64,000 nt of DNA from Lysobacteraceae bacterium. Its GTDB lineage: Bacteria > Pseudomonadota > Gammaproteobacteria > Xanthomonadales > Rhodanobacteraceae. The translations under genes were made by a program, and so were the position numbers. The notes beneath the pieces are model-generated. The model saw only the letters and a program-made list of their open reading frames with translations. It had not been told where the DNA came from and did not search any database. How positions within the stretch are numbered: position 1 is the first letter of the stretch; each line of letters begins with the position of its first letter. The DNA lies in contig SEHB01000003.1 of assembly GCA_004143945.1 (NCBI GenBank), positions 186,001-250,000 of the forward strand, given 5' to 3'. Positions 46,873 through 56,208 of this stretch are shown here, in pieces.

Positions 46873-47450
46873 CGGCTGCACCGTCCCATCATCCTGCAGT
46901 CGTCGAGCTGCTCGCGCGTGCGCGCATACACGACGAGATCGAGCAGTTCGCCGCGCTTCATCACCGCGGACTTCTGCGTCCCCTCGCGCGCGAAGCCCGC
47001 CTTCTCGAGCACGCGCATCGAGGCCGAGTTGTTCGCGTACACGGTCGCGTAGAGCCGGTGCAGCCGGAACGCCTGCATCGCCGGGCCTGCGAATGCGTCG
47101 ATCACGCGCGTCATGATGCCGCGCCCCCAGTAGCGCCGTCCGAGCCAGTAGCCGAGCTCGGCCGAATGCCGATGCACGTCGACGCCCGGATGCAGGCTGA
47201 CGCCTCCGACCGCGGCACCGTCGATCTCGATCGCCCATGCGCGCTCCGACTCGTCGACCGCGCGCGCGAGCCACGCGCGTCCATCATCGCCCGTGTACGG
47301 ATACGGAAACCGGTCGCGCAGCCCGCGCGAGACGTCGGCATGGCTCGCGTTCGCGACGAGGCTGTCGAGATCGTCGGGGCGCCATGCGCGAAGGCGTGCG
47401 CCCGCGCATTCGACGCGCAGCAACGGATCGGATGAAAGGACGCTGGACAT
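46869..47450 (-). CDS. GNAT N-acetyltransferase (RimJ/RimL type)
   Basis: 193 residues. [21 protein letters not shown] at the N-terminus, then [37 protein letters not shown] (acetyl-CoA loop) and [28 protein letters not shown] are typical of the RimJ/RimL-like GNAT subgroup that acetylates protein N-termini or small amines. Substrate unknown. Its TGA overlaps the ATG of the methyltransferase gene by four bases, so the two are co-translated. Confidence 0.9.
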   Translation of the reverse strand: MSSVLSSDPLLRVECAGARLRAWRPDDLDSLVANASHADVSRGLRDRFPYPYTGDDGRAWLARAVDESERAWAIEIDGAAVGGVSLHPGVDVHRHSAELGYWLGRRYWGRGIMTRVIDAFAGPAMQAFRLHRLYATVYANNSASMRVLEKAGFAREGTQKSAVMKRGELLDLVVYARTREQLDDCRMMGRCSR

Positions 47451-47549
47451 GCTCCGATCCTACCGCAGCAGCGCGCGCGGGGCCGCGGATGCTTGCTTCG
47501 ATGCGCTTGCGCACCGACGATGCGAAGGCCACCCTGCCTGGAGTCGAGC

Positions 47550-48080
47550 ATGGACTGCGAGATCGAAGTGATCGAGGCCGACATCACGACGCTCGCGCTC
47601 GACGCGATCGTCAACGCGGCGAACGAAAGCCTGCTCGGCGGTGGCGGCGTCGACGGCGCGATCCATCGCGCGGCGGGTCCACGCCTGCTCGCGGCATGTC
47701 GCGCCTTGCCGGAAGTCCGGCCCGGCGTGCGCTGTCCGACCGGCGAAGCGCGCATCACGCCCGGTTTCGACTTGCCCGCGCGACACGTGATCCATACGGT
47801 CGGGCCGGTCTGGGAAGGCGGCGAATCGGGCGAGCCGGACTTGCTCGCGTCGTGCCATGTCGAATCGCTGCGGCTCGCCGACGCGCACGGCCTCGATTCC
47901 GTCGCGTTTCCCGCGATCAGCTGCGGCGTCTACGGCTACCCGGTGCAGGCCGCGGCCGCGATCGCGGTGCGCGCGGTGCGCGGCTGGTTCGGCGCGCATG
48001 CGAGCCCGCGCCGCGTCGTGTTCTGCTGCTTCGGCGGCACGGCCCTGCGCGCGTTCCGCGTCGCACTCGACCTGCGCTGA
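47550..48080 (+). CDS. Macrodomain protein (O-acetyl-ADP-ribose deacetylase type)
   Basis: 176 residues from ATG 47550. [38 protein letters not shown] is the macrodomain ADP-ribose-binding core, followed by [58 protein letters not shown]. This is the YmdB-like type that removes acetyl or ADP-ribose groups. Cytosolic. Divergent from the acetyltransferase gene, sharing about 100 bases. Confidence 0.95.
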   Translation: MDCEIEVIEADITTLALDAIVNAANESLLGGGGVDGAIHRAAGPRLLAACRALPEVRPGVRCPTGEARITPGFDLPARHVIHTVGPVWEGGESGEPDLLASCHVESLRLADAHGLDSVAFPAISCGVYGYPVQAAAAIAVRAVRGWFGAHASPRRVVFCCFGGTALRAFRVALDLR

Positions 48081-48411
48081 CGCGCGCGAAGGCGCGCGGC
48101 CCATGACGGAATCCGTCGCCGAACGGCGTTGATCGATGCAACTGCGCCGATGGCGCGCGCGGGTGAATCTTGCTGCGACCGGGAGAGGCTGCAACTCGAA
48201 CTTGTGGGAGGGACTTCAGTCCCGAGTTCTTCGCGCAGAAGGCTCGGGGCTGAAGCCCCTCCCACAACAGCCAACCACGCGCGTTCATGCATTGACGCGT
48301 CTGGCCGCCGAAACCACTTGCCTGCACTTGCGAAGCGGTCGCCGCGCATGCCTATGATGCTGCACGGCAGCAGCCTCCCGACCTCCTCCTTCCCTGACAG
48401 GAACCGTCGCC
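48081..48411. other. Intergenic region upstream of cysK with a REP pair
   Basis: 331 bases between the macrodomain gene and cysK. The middle holds REP family A copy 2 (48202-48267). A possible cysK -10, TATGAT, is at 48354-48359. No further RNA or gene seen. Confidence 0.5.
48202..48267. repeat. REP pair, family A (copy 2)
   Basis: Same two arms as 37360-37424, TTGTGGGAGGGACTTCAGTC and GGGGCTGAAGCCCCTCCCAC, including the shared inner CTTCGCGC. The two copies are 10.8 kb apart. Confidence 0.9.
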
Positions 48412-49368
48412 ATGCGCCACGACTCCATCCTCGACACCATCGGCAACACCCCGATCGTCAAGCTGCATCGCATGCCACCCGCGCATGTCGACCTCTACGT
48501 GAAGGTCGAGGCGTTCAACCCGGGCGGGTCGGTCAAGGACCGCCTCGCGATCGCGGTGATCCTCGACGCCGAACGCCAGGGATCGATCAAGCCCGGCGAC
48601 ACCGTGGTCGAGGCGACCTCGGGCAATACCGGTGTCGCGCTCGCGATGGTCTGCGCCGCGCGCGGCTACAAGTTCGTCGCGGTGATGACCGAGACGTTCT
48701 CGATCGAACGCCGCAAGCTCATGCGCGCGTACGGCGCGAAGGTGATCCTGACGCCGGCTGCAGAGCGCGGCAGCGGCATGGTGCGCAAGGCCGAGGAACT
48801 CGCGAAGGCGCACGGCTGGTTCCTCGCGAGCCAGTTCCGCAATCCCGCCAACCCCGCGTACCACCGCAGCACCACGGCGGCGGAGATCCTGCGCGATTTC
48901 GCGGGCAGCCGGCTCGACTACTTCGTCACGGGCTGGGGCACCGGCGGCACGCTGACCGGCGTCGGCGAGGTGCTCAGGCTCGCGCGACCCGATGTGAAGA
49001 TCATCGCGACCGAGCCCGCGGGCGCCGCGCTGCTGTCGGGCCAGGAATGGAAGCCGCACAAGATCCAGGGCTGGACACCCGACTTCCTGCCCGACGTGCT
49101 CAGCCGCACCGTCGCGCACGCGATCGAACCCGTCGACGAGGTGCTCGCACGCGACACCGCGCGCCGACTCGCGACCGAGGAAGGTATCTTCGTCGGCATC
49201 TCGTCGGGCGCGACGCTCGCGGCCGCGCTGAAGATCGCCGACGGCGCACCGAAGGGATCGGTGCTGCTCGCGATGCTGCCCGATACCGGCGAACGCTATC
49301 TGTCCACCTTCCTCACCGAAGGCATGAACGAAGGCTCCGACGACGAGGACGGGCTCGCGTCGCTGTAG
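48412..49368 (+). CDS. cysK: Cysteine synthase
   Basis: PLP enzyme joining O-acetylserine and sulfide (or thiosulfate) to make cysteine. 318 residues. PLP Lys42 in NPGGSVKDR, the phosphate-loop VEATSGNTGVALAM, FVTGWGTGGTLTGVGEVL, GISSGATLAAAL and LPDTGERYLST near the end. This is the CysK/CysM type; the length and C-terminus fit CysK, though CysM-like use of thiosulfate cannot be excluded. TAG stop lies in the foot of a REP element. Confidence 0.95.
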   Translation: MRHDSILDTIGNTPIVKLHRMPPAHVDLYVKVEAFNPGGSVKDRLAIAVILDAERQGSIKPGDTVVEATSGNTGVALAMVCAARGYKFVAVMTETFSIERRKLMRAYGAKVILTPAAERGSGMVRKAEELAKAHGWFLASQFRNPANPAYHRSTTAAEILRDFAGSRLDYFVTGWGTGGTLTGVGEVLRLARPDVKIIATEPAGAALLSGQEWKPHKIQGWTPDFLPDVLSRTVAHAIEPVDEVLARDTARRLATEEGIFVGISSGATLAAALKIADGAPKGSVLLAMLPDTGERYLSTFLTEGMNEGSDDEDGLASL

Positions 49369-49458
49369 GAGCACACCCTGTGCGCGATCGCGCTGGCCCG
49401 GGCTCCCTGCGTCTGTAGCGGTTCGCTGCGCGGATCGCCCACAGGGTGGGCGCCTACA
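49364..49458. repeat. GTAG-type REP pair, family B (copy 2)
   Basis: TGTAGGAGCACACCCTGTGC at the left and CCACAGGGTGGGCGCCTACA at the right, an inverted pair separated by about 50 bases. The left GTAG supplies the cysK stop (TAG at 49366-49368). The right supplies the stop of the convergent kinase gene (TAG at 49456-49454). Confidence 0.9.
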
Positions 49459-52192
49459 ATCCTTCGAGCTGCCGCAGCCGTTCGGCTGCGTAACGACTGA
49501 TATCGGCATCGCCGCCGTCGCCCGCCCGCAGGTTCGCGAGTCGAGTTCGCGCCTGCGCGAGGCGACCCTGGTCGGCTTCGCAGGCGGCCGCGAGGACCGT
49601 GGCTTCGATGCGCGCGGCATCGGCGATCCCGTCGATCGCGAGCACCTCGAGGATCGGTGCGCAGTCCGCCGGCATCGCCCCCGAACGCAGCAACAGGCGC
49701 GCGTGCTGCAACCGCGGCGCGGCCGCGGCGGCGCCGCCGAAATGTGCGCGTTCGCCCGTGGTGAATGGCTGCGCGCGCGTGGACTGCTCCAGCGCGCGCG
49801 CGATGTCACCCTGTTCCTCGAGCGCCTTCGCGAGCGCGACCGTCGCACGCGCGGCGGTGCGGCCGTCGCGCTCGTTGCGGCGCTCGCAGATCGCGAGCGC
49901 TTCCTCGAGATGCCCGATCGCGCGCGCGGGCTCGCCCGCGAGCGTGCGGCTCGCGCCCGCGTTCACGAGTGCGTCGGCGACGCGCCGATGATCGGCGGGC
50001 AGGTGAGCACGCAGCACCGCCAGCACGTCCTCCATCACGCGCGCGGACTCCGCGTGTCGCTCGAGGTTGCGCAGCGACACGCCCCAACTGATGAGTGCCG
50101 AGACCGTGCGCGCGTCGCCCTTGCCGTAGACCTGCTCGATCGCCTGCAACGCCTCGCGGCACAACTGCTCGGCTTCGGCGTAGCGCTTCGCGTGTCCCAT
50201 CGCGAGCGAGTACGCGTGGATGATCATCGCCTTGCGCGCGAGCGGCAGGTCGGTCGCCGACTGCGCCGCACGGTAGCTCGGCTCGATCAGCGGCAACGCA
50301 TCGGCAGGTCGATCGAGGGCCTTCAGCGTCACCGCGGTCACGGGCAGCATGTGCGCCACATCGTCGGACAGCGGACCAAGGTGGTGCCTGCGCACCGCGA
50401 GTGCGCGTTCGAGGTACGGCCAGGCCTCGGCGTTGCGGTCGAGGTTGCCGAGCGCGATGCCGGTCGAGGAGTCGACGCGTGCGAGCAGCAGCGGATCGTC
50501 GATGCCATGGTCGACGATCATGCGGCGCACTTCGCCGTATTCGGCCAGCGTGTCCTCGTAGCGGCTGTTGGTCGAGAGCGCGGAGGCAAGCGCGATGCGC
50601 GTGTCGATCTCGGCGCGCACGTCGCCGCTCGCCTGCGCCGATGCCAGCGCGCGCCGCATCAGGTCCTGCACGAAACCGCCGTCGCCCAGGCGCGAATGCG
50701 CGCGCCCCATCGCGACGAGGAGGGCGGCGCGCGTGGCCGGATCGAGGTCGGTCTGCTCGTCGATGCGAGCGATACCGCGCGCGAGCAACTCGCTTGCGCT
50801 GGGTTCCTTGCCATCGTTCGCGCCGGGTTCGGCTTCGGAGAACACGCGCGTGAGGAACTCGACGACCGCGCCGGACTTGCGTGCCTCCGCTTCGGCGACG
50901 TCGCGCTGCGCGCGCGCCCGCTCTGCCTGCCACAGCGCGGCCCCGAGTCCGCCGACCAATGACGCCAGTGCGGCGAGTGCGAGGCCGGCTGCGAGCGCGT
51001 GGCGCTGCAGGAAACGCGTCACGCGGTAGCTGAAGTTGCCGCGCCGTGCCTTCACCGGTGCTTGCGCGATATACGCGCGGACGTCGTCGGCCATCGCCTC
51101 GACCGAGGCATAGCGTTGCGCAGGCTCCTTGCGCAGCGCCTTCAGCACGATCGCGTCGAGGTCGCCGCGCAGGCGCGCGCGCAGGCCCGACGGCTGCAGG
51201 TTGCGCGCCTGCGCGAACGCGACCGCCTCTTGCCCGTCTTCGCATGCCATGCGCGAGGGGCGCGGCGGTTCCTCGGTCAGGATCGCCTGTTCATAGGCCG
51301 CGGGCGTCGACGCGGTCCCGCGATAGGGCCTGCGCCCGGTCAGCAGTTCGTACAGCAGCAGGCCGAGTGCGTGCACGTCGACGCCGGTCGTGACCGGCCG
51401 TCCCTGGATCTGTTCCGGGGCCGCGTATTCGGGCGTGAACGCGCGCATCGCGGTCGCGGTCGCGCCGGCGTCCGACTCGAGCAGCTTCGCGATGCCGAAA
51501 TCGAGCAGCTTCACCTGGCCATTGCGGTCGACGAGGATGTTCGACGGCTTGAGGTCGCGGTGCACGACGAGGCTGCGATGCGCATGCGCGACCGCATCGC
51601 AGACCGACAGGAACAGGTCGAGCCGTGGCGCGATGCCGAGCCTTCGTTCGTCGCAATGTTCGCCGATCAGGGTGCCGTCGACGTACTCGAGCACGAGGTA
51701 CGGCTTGCCGTCGTCGGTGACGCCGCCGTCGACGAGGTGCGCGATGTTCGGATGGTTCAAGGTCGCGAGGATCTGGCGCTCGGCTCGGAAGCGATGCAGC
51801 AGGGCTTGCGCATCCCAGCCGCCGCGCACGAGCTTTACGGCAGCCTGCTGCGCGTACGCGCCGTCCGCGCGCTCGGCCAGCCAGACCGCGCCCATGCCGC
51901 CGCGACCGATCTCGCGCAGCAGCCGCCATGCGCCGAGGCGCCGGCCGGCGAGTTGCGCTCGTTCCTTGTCGCGCGCCTCCGCGTCGATCGCATCGACGAG
52001 GTCCGGAAGTTCGGCGGCGAGTCCCGCGGTCGCGCCCGACGCGGCGTCGGACCGCAGCAGCGCATCGACTTCGCGGCGCAGCTCCGGGTCGCCCGCGCAG
52101 GCGCGGTCGAGGAACGCGTCGCGCTCGCCCGCCGGTACATCCGAGGCGCGCTCGAACAGGTCGCGAACGCGCTGCCAGGTATCGGCTTGCAT
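49454..52192 (-). CDS. Ser/Thr protein kinase with TPR-rich C-terminus
   Basis: 912 residues. A short N-terminal helical domain with DAFLDRACAGDPELRREVDALL. A Hanks-type kinase about 85-370: G-loop IGRGGMGAVWLAE, VAIK-like AVKLVRGG, HRDLKPSN (D213 catalytic), DFGIAK, and the APE-like YAAPEQIQG. One membrane helix about 395-417 (LAAGLALAALASLVGGLGAAL). The rest (about 430-905) is TPR-like helical repeats, probably periplasmic or cytosolic depending on topology. Many environmental proteobacteria carry such TPR kinases near sigma/ECF or secretion genes; here no partner is adjacent. Stop codon lies in the REP. Confidence 0.93.
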   Translation of the reverse strand: MQADTWQRVRDLFERASDVPAGERDAFLDRACAGDPELRREVDALLRSDAASGATAGLAAELPDLVDAIDAEARDKERAQLAGRRLGAWRLLREIGRGGMGAVWLAERADGAYAQQAAVKLVRGGWDAQALLHRFRAERQILATLNHPNIAHLVDGGVTDDGKPYLVLEYVDGTLIGEHCDERRLGIAPRLDLFLSVCDAVAHAHRSLVVHRDLKPSNILVDRNGQVKLLDFGIAKLLESDAGATATAMRAFTPEYAAPEQIQGRPVTTGVDVHALGLLLYELLTGRRPYRGTASTPAAYEQAILTEEPPRPSRMACEDGQEAVAFAQARNLQPSGLRARLRGDLDAIVLKALRKEPAQRYASVEAMADDVRAYIAQAPVKARRGNFSYRVTRFLQRHALAAGLALAALASLVGGLGAALWQAERARAQRDVAEAEARKSGAVVEFLTRVFSEAEPGANDGKEPSASELLARGIARIDEQTDLDPATRAALLVAMGRAHSRLGDGGFVQDLMRRALASAQASGDVRAEIDTRIALASALSTNSRYEDTLAEYGEVRRMIVDHGIDDPLLLARVDSSTGIALGNLDRNAEAWPYLERALAVRRHHLGPLSDDVAHMLPVTAVTLKALDRPADALPLIEPSYRAAQSATDLPLARKAMIIHAYSLAMGHAKRYAEAEQLCREALQAIEQVYGKGDARTVSALISWGVSLRNLERHAESARVMEDVLAVLRAHLPADHRRVADALVNAGASRTLAGEPARAIGHLEEALAICERRNERDGRTAARATVALAKALEEQGDIARALEQSTRAQPFTTGERAHFGGAAAAAPRLQHARLLLRSGAMPADCAPILEVLAIDGIADAARIEATVLAAACEADQGRLAQARTRLANLRAGDGGDADISRYAAERLRQLEGL

Positions 52193-52301
52193 CGACGTGG
52201 GCTCCGGGAGCGGCGTGTCGCGCGAAGGGTGCCATAGTGCGACGTGCCCGGTGGCGCGTCAGCAGGGACGATCCCTCAAGCGCCGAGGCTTCCGAACGCA
52301 A

Positions 52302-52323
52302 GACGGGCGCCGAAGCGCCCGTC
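52302..52323 (-). terminator. Hairpin after fba
   Basis: GACGGGCGC, a four-base loop and GCGCCCGTC, nine base pairs, 28 bases after the fba stop on the minus strand. No T-run, so termination is uncertain. Confidence 0.4.
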
Positions 52324-52350
52324 CCGTCGATCACGCAGGTCGCGAAGGCC

Positions 52351-53361
52351 TCAGCCGGTCTTCTTCCACTGCCCCAGCGCCGCGAGCCCGTTCTGCTTCG
52401 CGCGCAGGATCACCATGTCCTGCGCGGCCTTGTAGTTGGACTGCATGTCCTTGCCCCACAGCTGCAGCGCGGCGCTCTGCATCGCGCGGCCGTAGGAGAA
52501 CGACAGCGGCCACGGGTGCGGGCCCATCTGGTTCATCGCATTGAGGTGCGCGGTCGCCTGCTCGTCGCTCTGCCCACCCGACAGGAACACGATGCCCGGC
52601 AGCGACGCCGGCACCGCGGCCTTGAGGCAGCGGATCGTCGCTTCGGCGACTTCGTCCGCGTCGGCCTGGTCCGGGCAGTCCTTGCCGGACACGACCATGC
52701 TCGCCTTCAGGATCGTGCCTTCGAGCATCACGTTCTGCTCGTACAGGGCGCCGAACAGCGAGCGCAGCGTCGCTTCGGTGACTTCGTAACACACGTCGAG
52801 GTCGTGGTCGCCGTCCATCAGCACTTCCGGCTCGACCATCGGCACGATGCCCGCTTCCTGGCACAGCGCGGCGTAGCGCGCGAGTGCGTGCGAATTGGCT
52901 TCGATACAGGTACCGCTCGGCGTGTCCTCGCCGATCGTGATCACCGCGCGCCACTTCGCGAACTTCGCGCCGAGGCGCGCGTATTCGGCGAGGCGGTCGC
53001 GCAGGCCGTCGAGGCCTTCGGTCACGAGTTCGCCCGGAAAACCGGCCAGCGGCTTGGCGCCGAGATCGACCTTGATGCCGGGCAGGATGCCTGCGTCCAT
53101 CATGATCTTCGTGAACGGCACGCCGACCTTGGTCGCCTGGCGCAGCGTTTCGTCGTACAGGATCGCGCCGGAGATGTGGTCGCCGAGCCTCGGCGCGGTC
53201 AGCAGCATCTCGCGGTACGCGCGGCGGTTCTCCTCGGTGTTCGGCACATTGACCGAATCGAAGCGCTTCTTGATCGTGGCGGTGGACTCGTCGATCGCGA
53301 TGATGCCCTTGCCCGGTGCCACCATCGCCTGGGCGGTGCTTTCAAGCTCTTCGATGCTCAT
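52351..53361 (-). CDS. fba: Class I fructose-bisphosphate aldolase
   Basis: 336 residues. Cleaves fructose-1,6-bisphosphate to dihydroxyacetone phosphate and glyceraldehyde-3-phosphate through a Schiff base, without metal. MSIEELESTAQAMVAPGKGIIAIDEST, VPFTKIMMDAGILPGIKVDLG, FAKWRAVITIGE, VPMVEPEVLMDGDHDLDVC, the Lys in GTILKASMV, and VFLSGGQSDEQATAHLNAMNQ identify the class I type. A -10 TATAAT lies 70 bases upstream at 53435-53430. Works with pyk, gph and pgk in the same stretch of the genome. Confidence 0.96.
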   Translation of the reverse strand: MSIEELESTAQAMVAPGKGIIAIDESTATIKKRFDSVNVPNTEENRRAYREMLLTAPRLGDHISGAILYDETLRQATKVGVPFTKIMMDAGILPGIKVDLGAKPLAGFPGELVTEGLDGLRDRLAEYARLGAKFAKWRAVITIGEDTPSGTCIEANSHALARYAALCQEAGIVPMVEPEVLMDGDHDLDVCYEVTEATLRSLFGALYEQNVMLEGTILKASMVVSGKDCPDQADADEVAEATIRCLKAAVPASLPGIVFLSGGQSDEQATAHLNAMNQMGPHPWPLSFSYGRAMQSAALQLWGKDMQSNYKAAQDMVILRAKQNGLAALGQWKKTG

Positions 53362-53429
53362 CAAGGACTCCGTGGAAAACGCAGCGGGGCCGCAGCGCAT
53401 GCCGGCCGGTCGTGATTCGAGGGGCCGGC

Positions 53430-53435
53430 ATTATA
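53430..53435 (-). promoter_or_regulatory. Probable -10 of fba
   Basis: Minus-strand TATAAT, a perfect -10 hexamer, about 70 bases before the fba start. No convincing -35 at 16-18 bases, so activator help is possible. Confidence 0.5.
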
Positions 53436-53512
53436 GGCCAGTTCCCGCGGCGCTGCCCCGCGACGCAGGACCGCCTCGGCCCGCAGCACGCCGGCCGGGC
53501 GCGCGATGTCCT

Positions 53513-53959
53513 TCAGCGGTCGTCCCAGGACACCTTCTCGAGATGGCACTGCTGCATGACCGCGGTGCGTTCCGCCGGCGCTTCGGGCAGGTTGAACGGG
53601 AAGATCAGCCAGCTGAACACGCGATCGCGCCCGGCATTGGAGACAGTGGGCTCGAAGCGCATGTTCTTCGCCATGCTCATCGCGATGCCCGCGAGGTCAC
53701 CCTCGGGCACGAGGCGCTGCACCTTGATCGTGCTCGTGCTGCCGTCCTTCTCGACGACGAACGACACCGCGGCGCAGCCGGGCGAACTGATGTTGCGCGC
53801 GATGTTCGGCACGTCCGCCTCGATCGACGAGTTGACCACGACCCAGTACTTGGCGAGGTTGTCGGGCTTGACCACGCGCACCGGCGCGACCGACTGGGCG
53901 GCCGCGGGCGCGGCGCAGGCGAGCGCCAGCAGGAACACGACGGGTTTCGGCAATCGCAT
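53513..53959 (-). CDS. Exported TonB-C-like protein
   Basis: 148 residues from ATG 53959, signal peptide ending AAAQ. The mature part has VRVVKPDNLAKYWVVVNSSIEADVPNIARN, then GCAAVSFVVEKDGSTSTIKVQRLVPEGDLAGIAMSMAKNMRFEPTV, which resembles the TonB C-terminal domain fold without the usual YP motif. Periplasmic. Two Cys could form a disulfide. Shares the TonB-C theme with the M56 protein at 24296. No TonB-dependent receptor or ExbBD is near. Confidence 0.7.
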   Translation of the reverse strand: MRLPKPVVFLLALACAAPAAAQSVAPVRVVKPDNLAKYWVVVNSSIEADVPNIARNISSPGCAAVSFVVEKDGSTSTIKVQRLVPEGDLAGIAMSMAKNMRFEPTVSNAGRDRVFSWLIFPFNLPEAPAERTAVMQQCHLEKVSWDDR

Positions 53960-54002
53960 GGGAGTTCCTCGCGGCACGTGGACGGATGTCGAGGAGCGGA
54001 GT

Positions 54003-54575
54003 CTACGGCCATTCCACTGAAGGATCGCCATCGTCCGCAACCGGCGGCGGCCCACCGCGCAGCGAGCCGTCGCGCAAGCGCCGCAGCAGGCCGCTCAGGC
54101 CGCGCGCACCGAACAGCAGGGCGATACCGACCAGCATCTGGATCAGCCAATAGGCGCCGGTCTGGATCAGCTCCGTCGTGTGCCGCTCGACGTCCTGCAC
54201 GCCGACGTACATCACGTTCTGCATGGCGAACCAACAGAGCGAAACGAAACCCTCCAGCGCGAACCACGCGCCGAGCACGCTCAGGGCGATCCACTGGATC
54301 TGCTCGGGCGAGATCGGGCTTTCGGAGACCTGCGCGCTGCTGCGTCCCGCCGCGAGTCGCGCGAGCACGCCCGGCCACGTCCACAACAGGAATGCGATCG
54401 CCAGGGTCAATCCCACGCTGCCCACCACGTACCAGGCCACGCCACGCGTCTCGCTGGTGCCCAGGCTGGCCAGCAGGGTCAAGGTGCCCGCGAAGGCCGT
54501 CAACGCCAGCGAAACGGCGGCCAGCCTGATCGCGATGCAGAGGATCGTGTAGAGCGACGTGCGAATGGATGCCAT
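54003..54575 (-). CDS. Four-helix integral membrane protein, unknown
   Basis: 190 residues. Four predicted membrane helices (AIRLAAVSLALTAFAGTLTLLA, VVGSVGLTLAIAFLLWTWPGV, IQWIALSVLGAWFALEGFVSLC, AYWLIQMLVGIALLFGARGL) with loops of 15-35 residues. The C-terminal tail is Gly/Pro/Asp-rich. No family recognised. Lies between pyk and the TonB-C-like gene on the same strand. REP family C sits at its 5' end. Confidence 0.75.
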   Translation of the reverse strand: MASIRTSLYTILCIAIRLAAVSLALTAFAGTLTLLASLGTSETRGVAWYVVGSVGLTLAIAFLLWTWPGVLARLAAGRSSAQVSESPISPEQIQWIALSVLGAWFALEGFVSLCWFAMQNVMYVGVQDVERHTTELIQTGAYWLIQMLVGIALLFGARGLSGLLRRLRDGSLRGGPPPVADDGDPSVEWP

Positions 54576-54598
54576 CCTCGAATGCAGGCGCCGATGCG

Positions 54599-54689
54599 TG
54601 TAGGCTGGACGCGCGCAGCGCGGCCGGCCGCTCCTGGCACGCTGGAACGAACAAGGAGCGCCGGCCGGCCTGCGGCCGTCCAGCCTACA
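54599..54689. repeat. GTAG-type REP pair, family C
   Basis: TGTAGGCTGGACGCGC at the left and GCCGTCCAGCCTACA at the right, inverted, with an inner GGCCGGCC pair. Separates pyk from the membrane-protein gene. The right foot supplies the pyk stop codon (TAG at 54687-54685, minus). Confidence 0.88.
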
Positions 54690-56172
54690 GGTCGCTGAGG
54701 CCTTCGGCGACGCCGTCGGCGCCCACCCGCAGCAGCTTCAGCGTGTTGGTGCCGCCGAGCTGTCCGGTGTGGTCGCCGTTGGTCACGATCACGCGATCGT
54801 CGACGACGAGCATGCCGAGGCCGAACAGGTGGCGAATCGCCTCGCGCGCGGCCTGCGTCGGACCGACGCCCTGCGCATCGAATTCGACCGGATGCACGTC
54901 GCGATAGAGCAGCATGCGGCGGCGCGCGGCGGCGTTGCGCGAGAGCGCGTAGATCGGGACGGCCGAGCGGTAGCGCGAGAGCCATTGCGCGGTGCCGCCG
55001 CTTTCGGTCAGCGCGACGATCGCGCGCACGCCGACCTGGTCGGCGAGGAACATCGCGGCGAGCGCGATCGCCTGGTCGGTGCGGTCCAGGCGGTGCGTGC
55101 CGGGCGAGAGATCCTCGGTGGGTTCGAACTGGCGCTCGGCGCCGAGGCAGACGCGGCGCATCGCGGCGACCGCCTTGTCCGGGTGCCGGCCCGCTGCGGT
55201 CTCCTGCGACAGCATGACGGCATCGGTGCCGTCGATGACCGCGTTGGCGACGTCGAGCACCTCGGCGCGCGTCGGGATCGGCGATTCGACCATCGACTGC
55301 ATCATCTGCGTCGCGGTGATCACGATGCGGCTCTGCTCGAGCGCTTCGCGGATGATCTTCTTCTGCAGGCCCGGCAGTTCCGCATCGCCGATCTCGACGC
55401 CGAGGTCCCCGCGCGCGACCATCACCGCGTCCGACACCTCGAGGATCTCGGCGAGGTTCTCGATCGCCTCGGCGCGCTCGATCTTCGCGACGAGCGCGGC
55501 CGAGCCGCCCGCTTCGCGCAGCAGCGCGCGCGCCTGCTCGACGTCCTGCGCGGTCTTCACGAACGACACGGCGAGGAAGTCGGCTTCGAGTTCGGCGGTC
55601 AGACGGATGTCGGCTCGATCCTTGTCCGACAGCGCGGCGACCGTGAGGCCGCCGCCGAGGCGGTTGATGCCCTTGCGGTCGGACAGCCGGCCGCCCGCCA
55701 GCACGATGCAGCCGACTTCGCGCTCGCGCACTTCCATCACCTCGAGCGCGATCAGGCCGTCATCGAGCAGCAGCACGTCGGCCGGGCGCAGGTCGCGCCA
55801 GAGGTCGTGGTAGCTGACGCCGACGCGCGTCGCGTCGCCGGGCGGAGCCTCTTCGCGGCAGTCGAGCGTGAACGCCGCGCCGGGCTCGAGTTCGACCGGG
55901 CCATCGGCGAAGCGCTCGATGCGGATCTTCGGGCCCTGCAGGTCGGCGAGCACGGCCACTTCGCGACCGAGTTCAGCCGCGGCGGCACGCACCGCGGCGG
56001 CGCGCTTGCGGTGATCGTCGGCGACGCCGTGCGAGAGGTTCAGGCGCACGACGTCGACACCTTCCGCGAGCAGGCGCTTCAACGCGCCGTCCGCGTCGGT
56101 GGCGGGTCCGAGTGTCGCGATGATCTTGGTACGCCGCAGTTGCAGCGGGGTCGAGCCGGTTGCGGAAGGCAT
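54685..56172 (-). CDS. pyk: Pyruvate kinase
   Basis: 495 residues. Makes pyruvate and ATP from phosphoenolpyruvate and ADP. RRTKIIATLGPATD, VDVVRLNLSHG, VLADLQGPKIRIE, LAVSFVKTAQDVEQAR, VMVARGDLGVEIG, ITATQMMQSMVESPIPTRAEVLDVANAVIDGTDAVMLSQETAAG and GTNTLKLLRVG. Same strand as fba, gph and pgk; the lower part of glycolysis or gluconeogenesis is grouped. Stop lies in a REP foot. Confidence 0.97.
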   Translation of the reverse strand: MPSATGSTPLQLRRTKIIATLGPATDADGALKRLLAEGVDVVRLNLSHGVADDHRKRAAAVRAAAAELGREVAVLADLQGPKIRIERFADGPVELEPGAAFTLDCREEAPPGDATRVGVSYHDLWRDLRPADVLLLDDGLIALEVMEVREREVGCIVLAGGRLSDRKGINRLGGGLTVAALSDKDRADIRLTAELEADFLAVSFVKTAQDVEQARALLREAGGSAALVAKIERAEAIENLAEILEVSDAVMVARGDLGVEIGDAELPGLQKKIIREALEQSRIVITATQMMQSMVESPIPTRAEVLDVANAVIDGTDAVMLSQETAAGRHPDKAVAAMRRVCLGAERQFEPTEDLSPGTHRLDRTDQAIALAAMFLADQVGVRAIVALTESGGTAQWLSRYRSAVPIYALSRNAAARRRMLLYRDVHPVEFDAQGVGPTQAAREAIRHLFGLGMLVVDDRVIVTNGDHTGQLGGTNTLKLLRVGADGVAEGLSDL

Positions 56173-56208
56173 GCGCTAAGCTAGCACAAGCCCCTTGCAG
56201 GAACGCAC

